Made by a program: the position numbers and the translations under genes. The notes beneath the pieces were generated by a model. It searched no databases and had not been told where the DNA came from. It saw nothing but the letters and a program-made list of their open reading frames with translations. A stretch of DNA of 61,157 nucleotides from a bacterium (GTDB taxonomy: Bacteria > Cyanobacteriota > Vampirovibrionia > Gastranaerophilales > Gastranaerophilaceae), in the NCBI GenBank assembly GCA_017652265.1, contig JAGCBH010000055.1:1-61157 (forward strand). Direction: 5' to 3'. Positions 50,268 through 58,544 of this stretch are shown piece after piece. The first letter of the stretch is position 1. Every line of letters starts with the position of its first letter.

Positions 50268-51254
50268 ATGAAAGTAAATTCTATATCACAAAAAATATAC
50301 AAAAGCCTTATTTTAAAAAAAGGACTTGAATTTGCAGCCGATAACGGAACGCTTTTTGTTGCAGGTACATCGTTGTTTTTTTCTACTTTCATAAGACCGG
50401 CGTCAACTCTTTTAACTCCTAATGTTGATAAAGAAAACAGAAGATTGCCGTTCGTTAAATCTGTTGCATCGGCTCTTGTATATTTTCTTGTGACATTGGG
50501 TTTGTCACTGCCTTTGGCAAAAGGTATAAAAAAAATTGATGAACGGCCGCTGAAATATCTTAAGGCCGAAACAGTAAAAGCGCTTGGGGAAGAAGGTAAA
50601 TCATTATACGATTCCAAAGCATATCAGTTTGCTACACAATTATTCAAACTCGGACTAGGCTTTTTGATTGCGGCGCCAAAGGCAATAGCGACTGATAAAC
50701 TGCTTGCTCCGATATTAAAATTCTTCTGTAAGGACAGTGAAAGCTTAAAACAGAATAATGATAAAGTTGAGTCTGCGCAGTTGCAGTTTGCGGGTTCAAA
50801 AGACATTATTCCCCGTTCTGTCGGTAAAATTCTTGATAAAGAGGGTATGCAGCAATTTTCTCAAGTCATGAAGAATACTAATTTCCGCATGCACATAATC
50901 GCACTGACCGATATTCTTTCAACGGCTGCTTATACAAGCAGAGTTAAAAAGAATAATGCGTTTAAAGAAGAAAAGAAAGGCATTTTGATAAATAATGCAC
51001 TTATTTCAACCGGACTTTGTCTGGGCTTAAGTTACCCGCTGGATAAGGCATTGAATAAACCTACGCAAAGGTTTATCAGAAAATTCTGTGCTGCAAATAA
51101 AGGGGATAAGAACCTTGCAAAATATGTTGAGGGGATAAAACTTGCAAAACCGGCGTTAATTTTAGGTACTGTATATTATGGCCTAATCCCTGTCATTTCA
51201 ACGTTTTGGGCTGACAGAATTGAAAAAGGAAAAAATTCTGTTAACATTTCTTAA
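50268..51254 (+). CDS. Orphan multi-pass membrane protein
   Basis: 328 residues, family not recognised. Opens MKVNSISQKIYKS, resembling the N-terminal signature of other orphans. Hydrophobic segments at ~27-45, 70-90, 130-145, 245-260 and 290-310 with basic loops. C-terminal FWADRIEKGKNSVNIS. Promoter TTTACT (50231-50236), 17-nt spacer, TCTAAT (50254-50259) gives a start only two bases before the ATG, so it is nearly leaderless despite an adjoining AAGGG. A terminator follows at 51439. Confidence 0.6.
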   Translation: MKVNSISQKIYKSLILKKGLEFAADNGTLFVAGTSLFFSTFIRPASTLLTPNVDKENRRLPFVKSVASALVYFLVTLGLSLPLAKGIKKIDERPLKYLKAETVKALGEEGKSLYDSKAYQFATQLFKLGLGFLIAAPKAIATDKLLAPILKFFCKDSESLKQNNDKVESAQLQFAGSKDIIPRSVGKILDKEGMQQFSQVMKNTNFRMHIIALTDILSTAAYTSRVKKNNAFKEEKKGILINNALISTGLCLGLSYPLDKALNKPTQRFIRKFCAANKGDKNLAKYVEGIKLAKPALILGTVYYGLIPVISTFWADRIEKGKNSVNIS

Positions 51255-51467
51255 TAATTCGATTATTTAAAGCAATATTTTCCATGCCAAAAACTTTATA
51301 TATATGTAAGGGATATCGCAAGATAAAGGATGGGAAAACAAAATAAAAAATAAAATCGAATTCTTAAATTTATAAGAGTTGATTTAGATGAGACTTCTTT
51401 TTTAATACTCTCTCTTAATATCCTCGTGTTTATTTAATGTTGCCGGGCTTTTACTTGGCAACTTTTT
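51255..51467 (+). other. Gap after the 50268 gene ending in a terminator
   Basis: No ORF. Contains 15 bases (CTCGTGTTTATTTAA, 51423-51437) that recur at 58818-58832, and an intrinsic terminator GTTGCC/GGCAAC (51439-51462) followed by T5CT4. May be the 3' UTR of the upstream gene or a small RNA. Confidence 0.45.
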
Positions 51468-51493
51468 CTTTTATATAGGCACTTTTTCGGAAT

Positions 51494-52411
51494 TTAAATC
51501 TCTGAAAGTTTTTGTTTTATGAGTTCCGGCGGAACGGAAAGAGTTTTGTAGTTTTTAAGGGCCAGTGTAAGAGCTTCTTTTTGACGGTCTTTGTTTTCGT
51601 CTTTAAATTCTTCGCTCAGATAATAGAATAAATCGCCGTTATCAGGGCAATTTCGGAGGCCTATCGTAAGTATGTCCCTTGCTCTTCTTTTGTTTCCGGC
51701 TTTTCGCATAATTTTGTAGTAAATCTTGTATGCTTCAATATCTTTTGGATTATATCTCAGTGTGTTATCAAGATTTCTTGCTGCGCCCTGAATATTGCCT
51801 TCGTTGTAATCCAAAAGTGCAAGATTGTAATATGCCCAGCTGTAATCAGGTGAAATTTTTAAAACATTGTAAAAACAACTGCGGGCATTGGTATTATCTC
51901 CGGTTTTAATAAAGACATTCCCAAGATAAAAGTAAGCGTAAATATCTTCCGGATTAAGCTCAATTGCCTGTTCAAAATATTCCCGTGCCTGAGCCAAGTC
52001 TTCAAGTTTAAAATAGCATAAACCCGTATTAAACCAGGTGTTTTCATCTTTGTCATCGTGGTTCAAAACGTGCTGAAAGCATTTGAGAGCATCTTTATAC
52101 ATATTTTTCTGAGTATAAACAAGCCCTAAATTGTAAAAAGCATCAATATTATCGGGAGCAATATCAACGGCTTTTTCATAAGATTTTTGAGCATTATCAA
52201 AATCTTTTAGTTTTTCGTACAAAATTCCCATAGCGTAAAATACTGAACTGTCAGTATCATCCGATTGGCAGACATATGTGTAATGGGCAAGCGCCTCTTG
52301 AGTAAAGCCGTTTTCGGATAAAAGCAGGGCAAGTGTTTTCCGGATTTTTATGTCGTTCGGGTCTTTTTTGAGTATAGCCTGTAAGCTTTTTATTTTGTCC
52401 TGATAATTCAT
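51494..52411 (-). CDS. Tetratricopeptide repeat protein
   Basis: 305 residues, essentially all TPRs (about eight 34-residue units): for example NAQKSYEKAVDIAPDNIDAF, EYFEQAIELNPEDIYAYFYL and DYSWAYYNLALLDYNEG. No signal peptide. Protein-protein scaffold; partner unknown. ATG preceded by a -10 box but no Shine-Dalgarno. Confidence 0.9.
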   Translation of the reverse strand: MNYQDKIKSLQAILKKDPNDIKIRKTLALLLSENGFTQEALAHYTYVCQSDDTDSSVFYAMGILYEKLKDFDNAQKSYEKAVDIAPDNIDAFYNLGLVYTQKNMYKDALKCFQHVLNHDDKDENTWFNTGLCYFKLEDLAQAREYFEQAIELNPEDIYAYFYLGNVFIKTGDNTNARSCFYNVLKISPDYSWAYYNLALLDYNEGNIQGAARNLDNTLRYNPKDIEAYKIYYKIMRKAGNKRRARDILTIGLRNCPDNGDLFYYLSEEFKDENKDRQKEALTLALKNYKTLSVPPELIKQKLSEI

Positions 52412-52418
52412 AGGAAAA

Positions 52419-52448
52419 ATTATAAATTATTAAAGGATAATCTTGCAA
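52419..52448 (-). promoter_or_regulatory. Promoter of the TPR gene, near-leaderless
   Basis: Minus strand TTGCAA (52448-52443), 18-nt spacer, perfect TATAAT (52424-52419), seven bases to the ATG (52411). Confidence 0.6.
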
Positions 52449-52517
52449 CCTATTGCAAAATTTTAACAATTTATATAGAATAATACTGTAATTTTAGTTA
52501 AATTGGTGAGGGATAAA

Positions 52518-53201
52518 ATGTTTAAGAAGATTATTTCAGCTTTTTTGGCTGTGTTGTTAATAAGCGGTGTTTCATTTGGAGCATTTAACGCTAATGCTAA
52601 GACAAAGAGAATTACGGCGGGTACAAGATTTGAACTCAAGCTTGTAAATCCGATTTCTACCGACATAAATATCGAAGGTCAGGAATTTGAGGCAATAATG
52701 ATGTCAGACCAATTACAGGATAGTGACGTAATTTTGCCGATGGGTTCTTTAATTCGAGGTACTATAAAGAGAATCGTTCCTGCAAGAAGTTTTTCAAGAG
52801 GCGCTATTTTATATCTTGATTTTGATCATGTTGTTACGCCGAACGGCAGACAAATACCTCTGTCACTTTCTATAACCGGCAGAGAGGATATGACTTATGA
52901 CGGCGGGATTGCGGCATCACAAGGATATAAGCAGGCAGTAAAAGAAAACTGGCGCAAATCTGTTGATATAACTAAGAATGCAACAAACTGGGGCAACGAA
53001 ACATTTGAAGATTTTGCAGGCGGTTACTTCAGAATTTTAACAGTTCCGGTTTGCGCAGTAGGCGGAGCTCTGGGCGGTGTTGCATATTCGGCAGGAACCG
53101 ATATTTATGCAATTTTTGCAAAAGGAAAGAATGTTAATCTGAAAACTACCGACAGATTATATGTTATTTTAGCGGAACCTATTGATATTCCGGTTATTTA
53201 A
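52518..53201 (+). CDS. Exported orphan protein
   Basis: 227 residues with a signal peptide (FKKIISAFLAVLLISGVSF, cleavage after NANA). Mature part is beta-rich; RITAGTRFELKLVNPISTDI, VILPMGSLIRGTIKRIVPAR and TTDRLYVILAEPIDIPV resemble small barrel/SH3-like segments. Gly-rich hydrophobic segment ~170-190. GAGGG precedes this ATG. A periplasmic envelope role is likely; family not recognised. Confidence 0.65.
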   Translation: MFKKIISAFLAVLLISGVSFGAFNANAKTKRITAGTRFELKLVNPISTDINIEGQEFEAIMMSDQLQDSDVILPMGSLIRGTIKRIVPARSFSRGAILYLDFDHVVTPNGRQIPLSLSITGREDMTYDGGIAASQGYKQAVKENWRKSVDITKNATNWGNETFEDFAGGYFRILTVPVCAVGGALGGVAYSAGTDIYAIFAKGKNVNLKTTDRLYVILAEPIDIPVI

Positions 53202-53216
53202 AAACAAAAATGAAAA

Positions 53217-53240
53217 AGTCAAGGCAATTTTGCCTTGACT
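53217..53240 (-). terminator. Terminator of the 53839 coiled-coil gene
   Basis: Perfect 11-bp stem AGTCAAGGCAA/TTGCCTTGACT; on the minus strand it is followed by T5CATTTTT. It also lies just after the 52518 gene and may serve both. Confidence 0.75.
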
Positions 53241-53329
53241 AACAGTTTGGTTAGTTAAGAATAGGGGATTATTCGATTATTCATTTAACCGAATGTTTTT
53301 AGCAACTTAGTATTATTCGAAATTATTTA

Positions 53330-53839
53330 TTAAGCCCTGCTGAAGAATGAGTGAAGATCGTCTTTTGATGCCTGATCCAGCGATTTTATTTCTTCATCGT
53401 ACATCGCAATTTCTTGTTTTATGCTTTCTTGTTCTACTTTGAGTTCTTCTTCTTGTCTGTGCAGAACTCTTTGTTCTTCCAATGCCGCTTGTCTTCGTCC
53501 TTCCTGATATAACATCATGAATTGATTATTTAAGTATTGCTGCTGCATTTCCGGAGGCATTGTTTGTAAATTAGCCTGCATCATCGGCATCATATAATTC
53601 ATCTGCTGCATTGCCGTATTATATGCGAATGCGTTTGCCTGAGAGGTGAATTGCATTTGCCTGCAGAATAAGTCTGTCGGAATGTCGTGAGCCTCTCTCA
53701 TTGAGATAAGACCATCTGCAATGTTGGATGCATATCGGGCTAAACCTCTTAGCTGATCCAAAATACGCATCAATCTGGCATTTGCGTCATATTTTAGATG
53801 TATTAACATTGTTTTTCTTGCCAAACCTGAGATGATCAT
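53330..53839 (-). CDS. Orphan coiled-coil protein
   Basis: 169 residues, no known family. Met/Gln-rich centre (residues ~75-108, many QQ and MM) and a Glu-rich coiled-coil C-terminus (RQEEELKVEQESIKQEI). No signal peptide. TAGGTAAGG lies before the ATG. Possibly a filament- or envelope-associated scaffold. Confidence 0.6.
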   Translation of the reverse strand: MIISGLARKTMLIHLKYDANARLMRILDQLRGLARYASNIADGLISMREAHDIPTDLFCRQMQFTSQANAFAYNTAMQQMNYMMPMMQANLQTMPPEMQQQYLNNQFMMLYQEGRRQAALEEQRVLHRQEEELKVEQESIKQEIAMYDEEIKSLDQASKDDLHSFFSRA

Positions 53840-53993
53840 AACCTTACCTACCAGTAACCTTTAACTTTAAACTAACCTATTGTAACCTTACATGAATATA
53901 AAGTATTTTAGTCTTCAAAAATTGCGCATGTTGATTAATCATGTTTACAATTCTTAACATAAGGCGGGAAAAGCTTGATATAACAGGGATTTA

Positions 53994-55763
53994 TTATTCA
54001 ATCCAAACCTGATTTTTACCATTTCCTTTTGCTTTATATAGTCTGTCATCGGCAATTTTAATAATTTCCTGAGTGGTTAAACCGTCCTGAGGATAGGTGG
54101 AAACACCCAAGCTGATAGTGACTTTCGCCGGTTTATCGTTCAGCATGAATTCCTTTGAGGATATGGTTTTGCAGAGCTTTTCTGCGGTAAATATTGCACT
54201 TTCTTTGTTTATATTAGGTAAAATTATGCTCATTTCTTCGCCGCCGTATCTGCATACAATATCTGCGGAACGGACATTCCTCTTTAGCAACTGTGCTACC
54301 TGCAGAAGCACTCTGTCGCCTGCTTGGTGGCCGAACGTATCATTGAATTTTTTGAAATCATCTATATCTATAATAATAAGTGAGAATGGAGTTTCGTAGC
54401 GTTTAGAGTTTTCCAGCACATTTGCCAGCTGTTCCTGGAAATATCTGTGATTATAAAGCCCTGTAAGCCCGTCTGTTGTTGCAAGTTTGTATTGCTGCTC
54501 AAAATCCCTTGTCTTTATTACGTATTTAACTATGAGCATGGCAATAAACACAAAAGTAGCAAATATCAACGGCGGTACAAGTTCAAGCCACATATTGCAG
54601 TATTTCATAAGCTCTACGGTAAAGATTGTATAGCCGAAATATGTCAGTAAAGTCAGGCCTATCATTGAGCCAACATGGTTTAATCTTAAGGTTATAATAC
54701 CGATTATCAGTGAAATTATAAAGCAAATGGCTACTGTCACTGGTGTCGGGGCTTTTGATATGAAATTATTGTCATAGACATTATTTATATATGTAGCAAG
54801 AATTTCAACTCCCGGATATAGTTTATCTGTTGGTGTTGTTTTTAGATCAAACAGGCTGTTTGCAGTCATGCCGACTAAAACTGTTTTATCTTTAAAATCA
54901 ACGCCCAGGTCAATATTTTGCCCTTTTATATTTTTCATTATTTTATATATAGGTATTTCAAGATAATTTCCTCTTGAACCGTACCAATTCAGCGTTGTAT
55001 TCCCGTTTTTGTCCAGCGGAATTTTTTTGCCTGAATACAAAAGGTACCCATTTTTATCTATAACGAATGATGTTTCAGGTTCCGTTGTTATTGCTTTATA
55101 TCCTGCCAGAAAGGCAATTTGCGGGTAAAATTTGTCGTTGTATTTTACAAATACAGGTGCCTGTCTTAATACACCGTCAGGTGAACGTGCTATATTAACG
55201 GAGCCTACGTTAGCCGTATTTTTCATTATTTCGTCTATTATCGGCCTGTAATTTGTGAAAGTGTTTTCTTCAAAATCAACGTCTTTGCTTAAATTGTTGA
55301 CATTCAGTTCAAATTTTTCGTCCAAATCCTGCGGAACACGTAAGTCAAAAGCCTGATAGTCAAAATTCATAGCAGTATAAACATTGTCAAATTTCCTGAA
55401 TGCGTTGCCCAGTTTTATATTATCTTCCTGACTGCTTTTTGCAGATTTGATAAACAGCATGTCAAAAATAATCATTTTAGGATTTTGCTTTTCAACATAA
55501 TTTATTACATCGGCGTACAAGCCTCTTGGAAGCGGCCATTCACCGATATTATCCAGAATATATTCATAACTTGCATCATCAATGGTTATTAAGACTATAT
55601 CTTTTGATGCGGTTTTATTTTTGGATATTATGCTCTGCCTAAGGTCAAAAGTTTTGTTTTCAACGGATTCCACAAAACCGTTTATTCCGAAATGGAAAAC
55701 GGAATAGTAGATGAACAGCGCGAATATTATTGATAATGTAAAATAAAATATTTTTTTTAACAT
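53994..55763 (-). CDS. CHASE2-sensor diguanylate cyclase
   Basis: 589 residues. One N-terminal membrane helix; a CHASE2 extracytoplasmic domain (residues ~25-330: ISKNKTASKDIVLITIDDAS, IIFDMLFIKSAKS, FKDKTVLVGMTANSLFDLKTT); three membrane helices (~340-420); then GGDEF (430-589) with DGLTGLYNHRYFQEQL, DIDDFKKFNDTFGHQAGD, and the active site CRYGGEEMSIILP. R-x-x-D (RSAD) five residues before GGEEM is an inhibitory c-di-GMP site. It should make c-di-GMP in response to a periplasmic signal. TATAAT five bases before the ATG suggests a leaderless message. Confidence 0.92.
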   Translation of the reverse strand: MLKKIFYFTLSIIFALFIYYSVFHFGINGFVESVENKTFDLRQSIISKNKTASKDIVLITIDDASYEYILDNIGEWPLPRGLYADVINYVEKQNPKMIIFDMLFIKSAKSSQEDNIKLGNAFRKFDNVYTAMNFDYQAFDLRVPQDLDEKFELNVNNLSKDVDFEENTFTNYRPIIDEIMKNTANVGSVNIARSPDGVLRQAPVFVKYNDKFYPQIAFLAGYKAITTEPETSFVIDKNGYLLYSGKKIPLDKNGNTTLNWYGSRGNYLEIPIYKIMKNIKGQNIDLGVDFKDKTVLVGMTANSLFDLKTTPTDKLYPGVEILATYINNVYDNNFISKAPTPVTVAICFIISLIIGIITLRLNHVGSMIGLTLLTYFGYTIFTVELMKYCNMWLELVPPLIFATFVFIAMLIVKYVIKTRDFEQQYKLATTDGLTGLYNHRYFQEQLANVLENSKRYETPFSLIIIDIDDFKKFNDTFGHQAGDRVLLQVAQLLKRNVRSADIVCRYGGEEMSIILPNINKESAIFTAEKLCKTISSKEFMLNDKPAKVTISLGVSTYPQDGLTTQEIIKIADDRLYKAKGNGKNQVWIE

Positions 55764-55768
55764 AGTAT

Positions 55769-55805
55769 ATTATATATTATATAGAGTTTAGTTAAGTTGC
55801 GTTAA
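55769..55805 (-). promoter_or_regulatory. -10 boxes before the diguanylate cyclase
   Basis: Minus-strand TATAAT at 55774-55769 (five bases from the ATG) and a second TATAAT at 55781-55776, the latter with TTAACG (55805-55800) 18 bases upstream. Either would yield a leader of 0-6 nt. They overlap the end of a 49-codon ORF. Confidence 0.45.
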
Positions 55806-55937
55806 TTTGGAAGAAAAATTCTTAAGAACGAATTTTTTCTCCATAATCATATTGTTGAGTTTGAGAATTTCTGTGTTTGTTGAGATTTCATCCGGTAATC
55901 TCAAGTATTTTAATAAACATTCCTCGTGTAAATTCAT
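55788..55937 (-). CDS. Short 49-residue ORF upstream of the diguanylate cyclase
   Basis: Translated ATG to TAA; opens MNLHEECLLKYLRLPDEIST and ends FSSKLTQLN, with an AAAGG ribosome site and 24 bases to the cyclase ATG. Predicted all-helical, charged, soluble; no family recognised. Codon use is like the neighbours. Could be a real small protein (possible cyclase partner) or a chance ORF. A small stretch upstream (55938-56008) is AT-rich and holds a possible divergent promoter. Confidence 0.5.
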   Translation of the reverse strand: MNLHEECLLKYLRLPDEISTNTEILKLNNMIMEKKFVLKNFSSKLTQLN

Positions 55938-56053
55938 TATTTATCCTTTAAAAAAGATTTGACAATTTATTATTACAGATTACGTGAAGATTTACATCAA
56001 CTTTTTATATGAATATGGTAAAATATTATTTTGAGATTATAATAGGTGATGTC

Positions 56054-57070
56054 ATGATAAAAGACGATTTAGAAATAATTCTCATAACATATAACCGAAA
56101 AGATTTTTTAATAAGAACGCTGGAACAGGTTTTTAATGATAAATCACCGATAAAAGAGTTTCAGTTTACAATACTTGATAACCATTCTGATGACGGAAGT
56201 TCGGAAGTTATTGAAGAATATTGTAAAAAACATAAGAACATAAAGCATATTATTCATCCGCATAATATAGGCGGAAATGCTAATATTGCAAGGGCTTTTG
56301 AGATTGCGGAAAAGAAATATGTCTGGATTATCTGTGATGATGACTATTACAATTGGGATAACTGGCATTATGTTGAAGATGCAGTAAACAATGAAAATTA
56401 TGATTGCATACTGGTTGCGCGTGACCAGATAAGAAATACAAATAATATAAGTGATTTAATTTTTCAGTCCACTTTTCTGCCGTCCGGCATATACAAAACT
56501 TCCGCTATTGATGATACGGTTTACAGAAACATGTATGACAATATTCCGAATATGTTCCCGCATTTGGCTGTATCAACTAATATCGCAAATACAACAAAGA
56601 GTTTCTGTGTCATACCGGAAAACGTATTGATAAACGGCCCTGAAAGAGATAAAAAGGAAGGCAAACAAACTGCGGATATGTCTTATATAAGAAATACCGA
56701 TAAAAAACGCCTTTCTCCTACCGCTCAAAATATGCACTTTTTTATCGGATATGTAAATTCTCTGACTTTATTGCACGACAAAAATGCAGTAATGAACGGT
56801 TTGCGTTCTGCTGTAGCCTACAAGCCTTTCAATATGAGTATGACGGGAGTTTTTGCTCGTATCGTGCAAAAATCATATAAGGATAAAAAGAGCTCCCACC
56901 TGTATTATGAAGTGGCGTGCCGCGTGGATTTTATCTCAAAATGTATTTTAACATTCTTTAAATACAGTCCGATATTTTTCTACGTTACCCCAAAGGGAAT
57001 TCATGTTCAGATACTAAACACTCTTGTAATAAGGCTTATTCCGTTTAAATTGAGAAATAAATCTATTTAA
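56054..57070 (+). CDS. Glycosyltransferase family 2
   Basis: 338 residues. GT-A core: LEIILITYNRKDFLIRTLEQ, TILDNHSDDGSSEVIEEY, PHNIGGNANIARAFEIA, and a metal site in WIICDDDYYNWDNW (residues ~95). No membrane anchor until a weak hydrophobic tail. Transfers a sugar to an unknown acceptor. Start at MIKDDLE with TAGGTG before; a longer frame from 56009 is possible. Overlaps convergent ffh by eight bases. Confidence 0.85.
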   Translation: MIKDDLEIILITYNRKDFLIRTLEQVFNDKSPIKEFQFTILDNHSDDGSSEVIEEYCKKHKNIKHIIHPHNIGGNANIARAFEIAEKKYVWIICDDDYYNWDNWHYVEDAVNNENYDCILVARDQIRNTNNISDLIFQSTFLPSGIYKTSAIDDTVYRNMYDNIPNMFPHLAVSTNIANTTKSFCVIPENVLINGPERDKKEGKQTADMSYIRNTDKKRLSPTAQNMHFFIGYVNSLTLLHDKNAVMNGLRSAVAYKPFNMSMTGVFARIVQKSYKDKKSSHLYYEVACRVDFISKCILTFFKYSPIFFYVTPKGIHVQILNTLVIRLIPFKLRNKSI

Positions 57071-58517
57071 ATTTTCTCATCATTGATTTTGCTTTATTAA
57101 GTGCGTGATTACCAAGTTTACCTTTGTAACCCATCAGTTGTTGCGCACCTTTCATATTTTTCATTCCGGCCATCATTTTGCCCATATCAGGCATGCCGCC
57201 GCCGAATTTGCCGAACATACGCTTCATGTCGGACATACCAGTCATCATTGTACGCATTTGTTCAAACTGTTTTATATATTGATTAATTTCGGTAAGATTT
57301 ATTCCGCAGCCTTTTGCGATACGTTTTTTACGGCTTGTGTCTATGAGATCCGGATTAGCACGTTCTTCAGGCGTCATACTTTGGATAAAAACTTCAAATT
57401 TTTTGAATTCTTTTTCGCTTTCCATTGTGAGTTTTTGACTGTCATCGCTTGAAATATTTAAACCGGGAAGCATGCCAAGAATATTCCCGAATGAACCCAT
57501 TTTAGACATTTGTTTTTGAAGTTTTAGAAAATCGTTGTATGAAAACTGTGATTTTGCAAGTTTTTCCTCTAATTCTGCCGCCTGTTGTTCATCAAAGACT
57601 TCCTGTGCTTTTTCAACTAACGAAACGACATCTCCCATACCAAGAATTCTTGTTGCCATTCTGTCAGGGTGAAAATCTTCCAGAGCATTTAATTTTTCCC
57701 CTGTCCCTGTCAGTTTTACGGGCTTGCCGGTACAGTGAACGATACTTAAAGCAGCACCGCCTCTTGAATCTCCGTCAAGTTTTGTCAAAACCAAACCTGT
57801 TAAGCCAAGCTGGGCATTAAAGTTTTCGGCAACATTAACGGCTTCCTGACCTATCATTGCATCAATTACAAGCAATTTTTCGTCAGGGTTAAAACATCTG
57901 TCTATCAAAAGTAGTTCAGCCATCATGTCGGTATCTATCTGAAGTCTGCCTGCTGTATCCAAAATTAATACATCATAATTGTTTTCTTTTGCATAATTTA
58001 TTGCTTTGCTGATAATTTCCTGAACATCGGTTGAACCGCTAACGGTAAAGACCTCTATATCACTTTCCTTACCCAAAGTCTGTAATTGCGCAATTGCAGC
58101 AGGACGATAAATATCACATGCTACCAATAGCGGTCTTTTGTTTTCATTTTTTAGTTTAATACCAAGTTTTGCGCTTGATGTCGTTTTACCGGAACCTTGT
58201 AAACCCAGCATCATTATTAATGATGGTTTTGAATTCAGTTCAAGCGGTTTATTCTCCCCGCCCAAAATATTAACCAGTTCATCATTAACTATTTTAATGA
58301 GCTGCTGCGCCGGATTTACGCCCTGAACAATATTTTGGCCTTCCGCCTTATCTTTTATTGATGAAATAAATGCTTTTACGACTCTCAGGTTAACGTCTGC
58401 ATCAAGAAGTGCTCTGCGAATTTCCCTCAGAGCTTCCTGCATATTATCCTGCGTGAGCTCTTTTTCGCCGGTATTTCGTATTATTTGCTGTAATTTGGAA
58501 GATAAATTTTCAAACAT
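57063..58517 (-). CDS. ffh: Signal recognition particle protein Ffh (SRP54)
   Basis: 484 residues. N domain with NMQEALREIRRALLDADVNL; GTPase motifs GLQGSGKTTSSAKLG (G1), DTAGRLQID (G3), TKLDGDSRGGAALSI (G4); M domain with Met-rich IKQFEQMRTMMTGMSDMKRM and GGGMPDMGKMMAGMKNM for signal-peptide binding. It escorts nascent membrane proteins to FtsY. SRP RNA is not seen in the window. ATG immediately follows a -10 box. Confidence 0.98.
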   Translation of the reverse strand: MFENLSSKLQQIIRNTGEKELTQDNMQEALREIRRALLDADVNLRVVKAFISSIKDKAEGQNIVQGVNPAQQLIKIVNDELVNILGGENKPLELNSKPSLIMMLGLQGSGKTTSSAKLGIKLKNENKRPLLVACDIYRPAAIAQLQTLGKESDIEVFTVSGSTDVQEIISKAINYAKENNYDVLILDTAGRLQIDTDMMAELLLIDRCFNPDEKLLVIDAMIGQEAVNVAENFNAQLGLTGLVLTKLDGDSRGGAALSIVHCTGKPVKLTGTGEKLNALEDFHPDRMATRILGMGDVVSLVEKAQEVFDEQQAAELEEKLAKSQFSYNDFLKLQKQMSKMGSFGNILGMLPGLNISSDDSQKLTMESEKEFKKFEVFIQSMTPEERANPDLIDTSRKKRIAKGCGINLTEINQYIKQFEQMRTMMTGMSDMKRMFGKFGGGMPDMGKMMAGMKNMKGAQQLMGYKGKLGNHALNKAKSMMRKFK

Positions 58518-58523
58518 AAATAA

Positions 58524-58544
58524 ATACTAACACAAAATATTCTT
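58524..58544 (-). promoter_or_regulatory. Extended -10 of ffh giving a leaderless mRNA
   Basis: Minus strand TGTTAGTAT (hexamer TAGTAT 58529-58524) with exactly six bases to the ATG (58517). TTGAAT lies 15 bases upstream. No Shine-Dalgarno. Confidence 0.5.
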
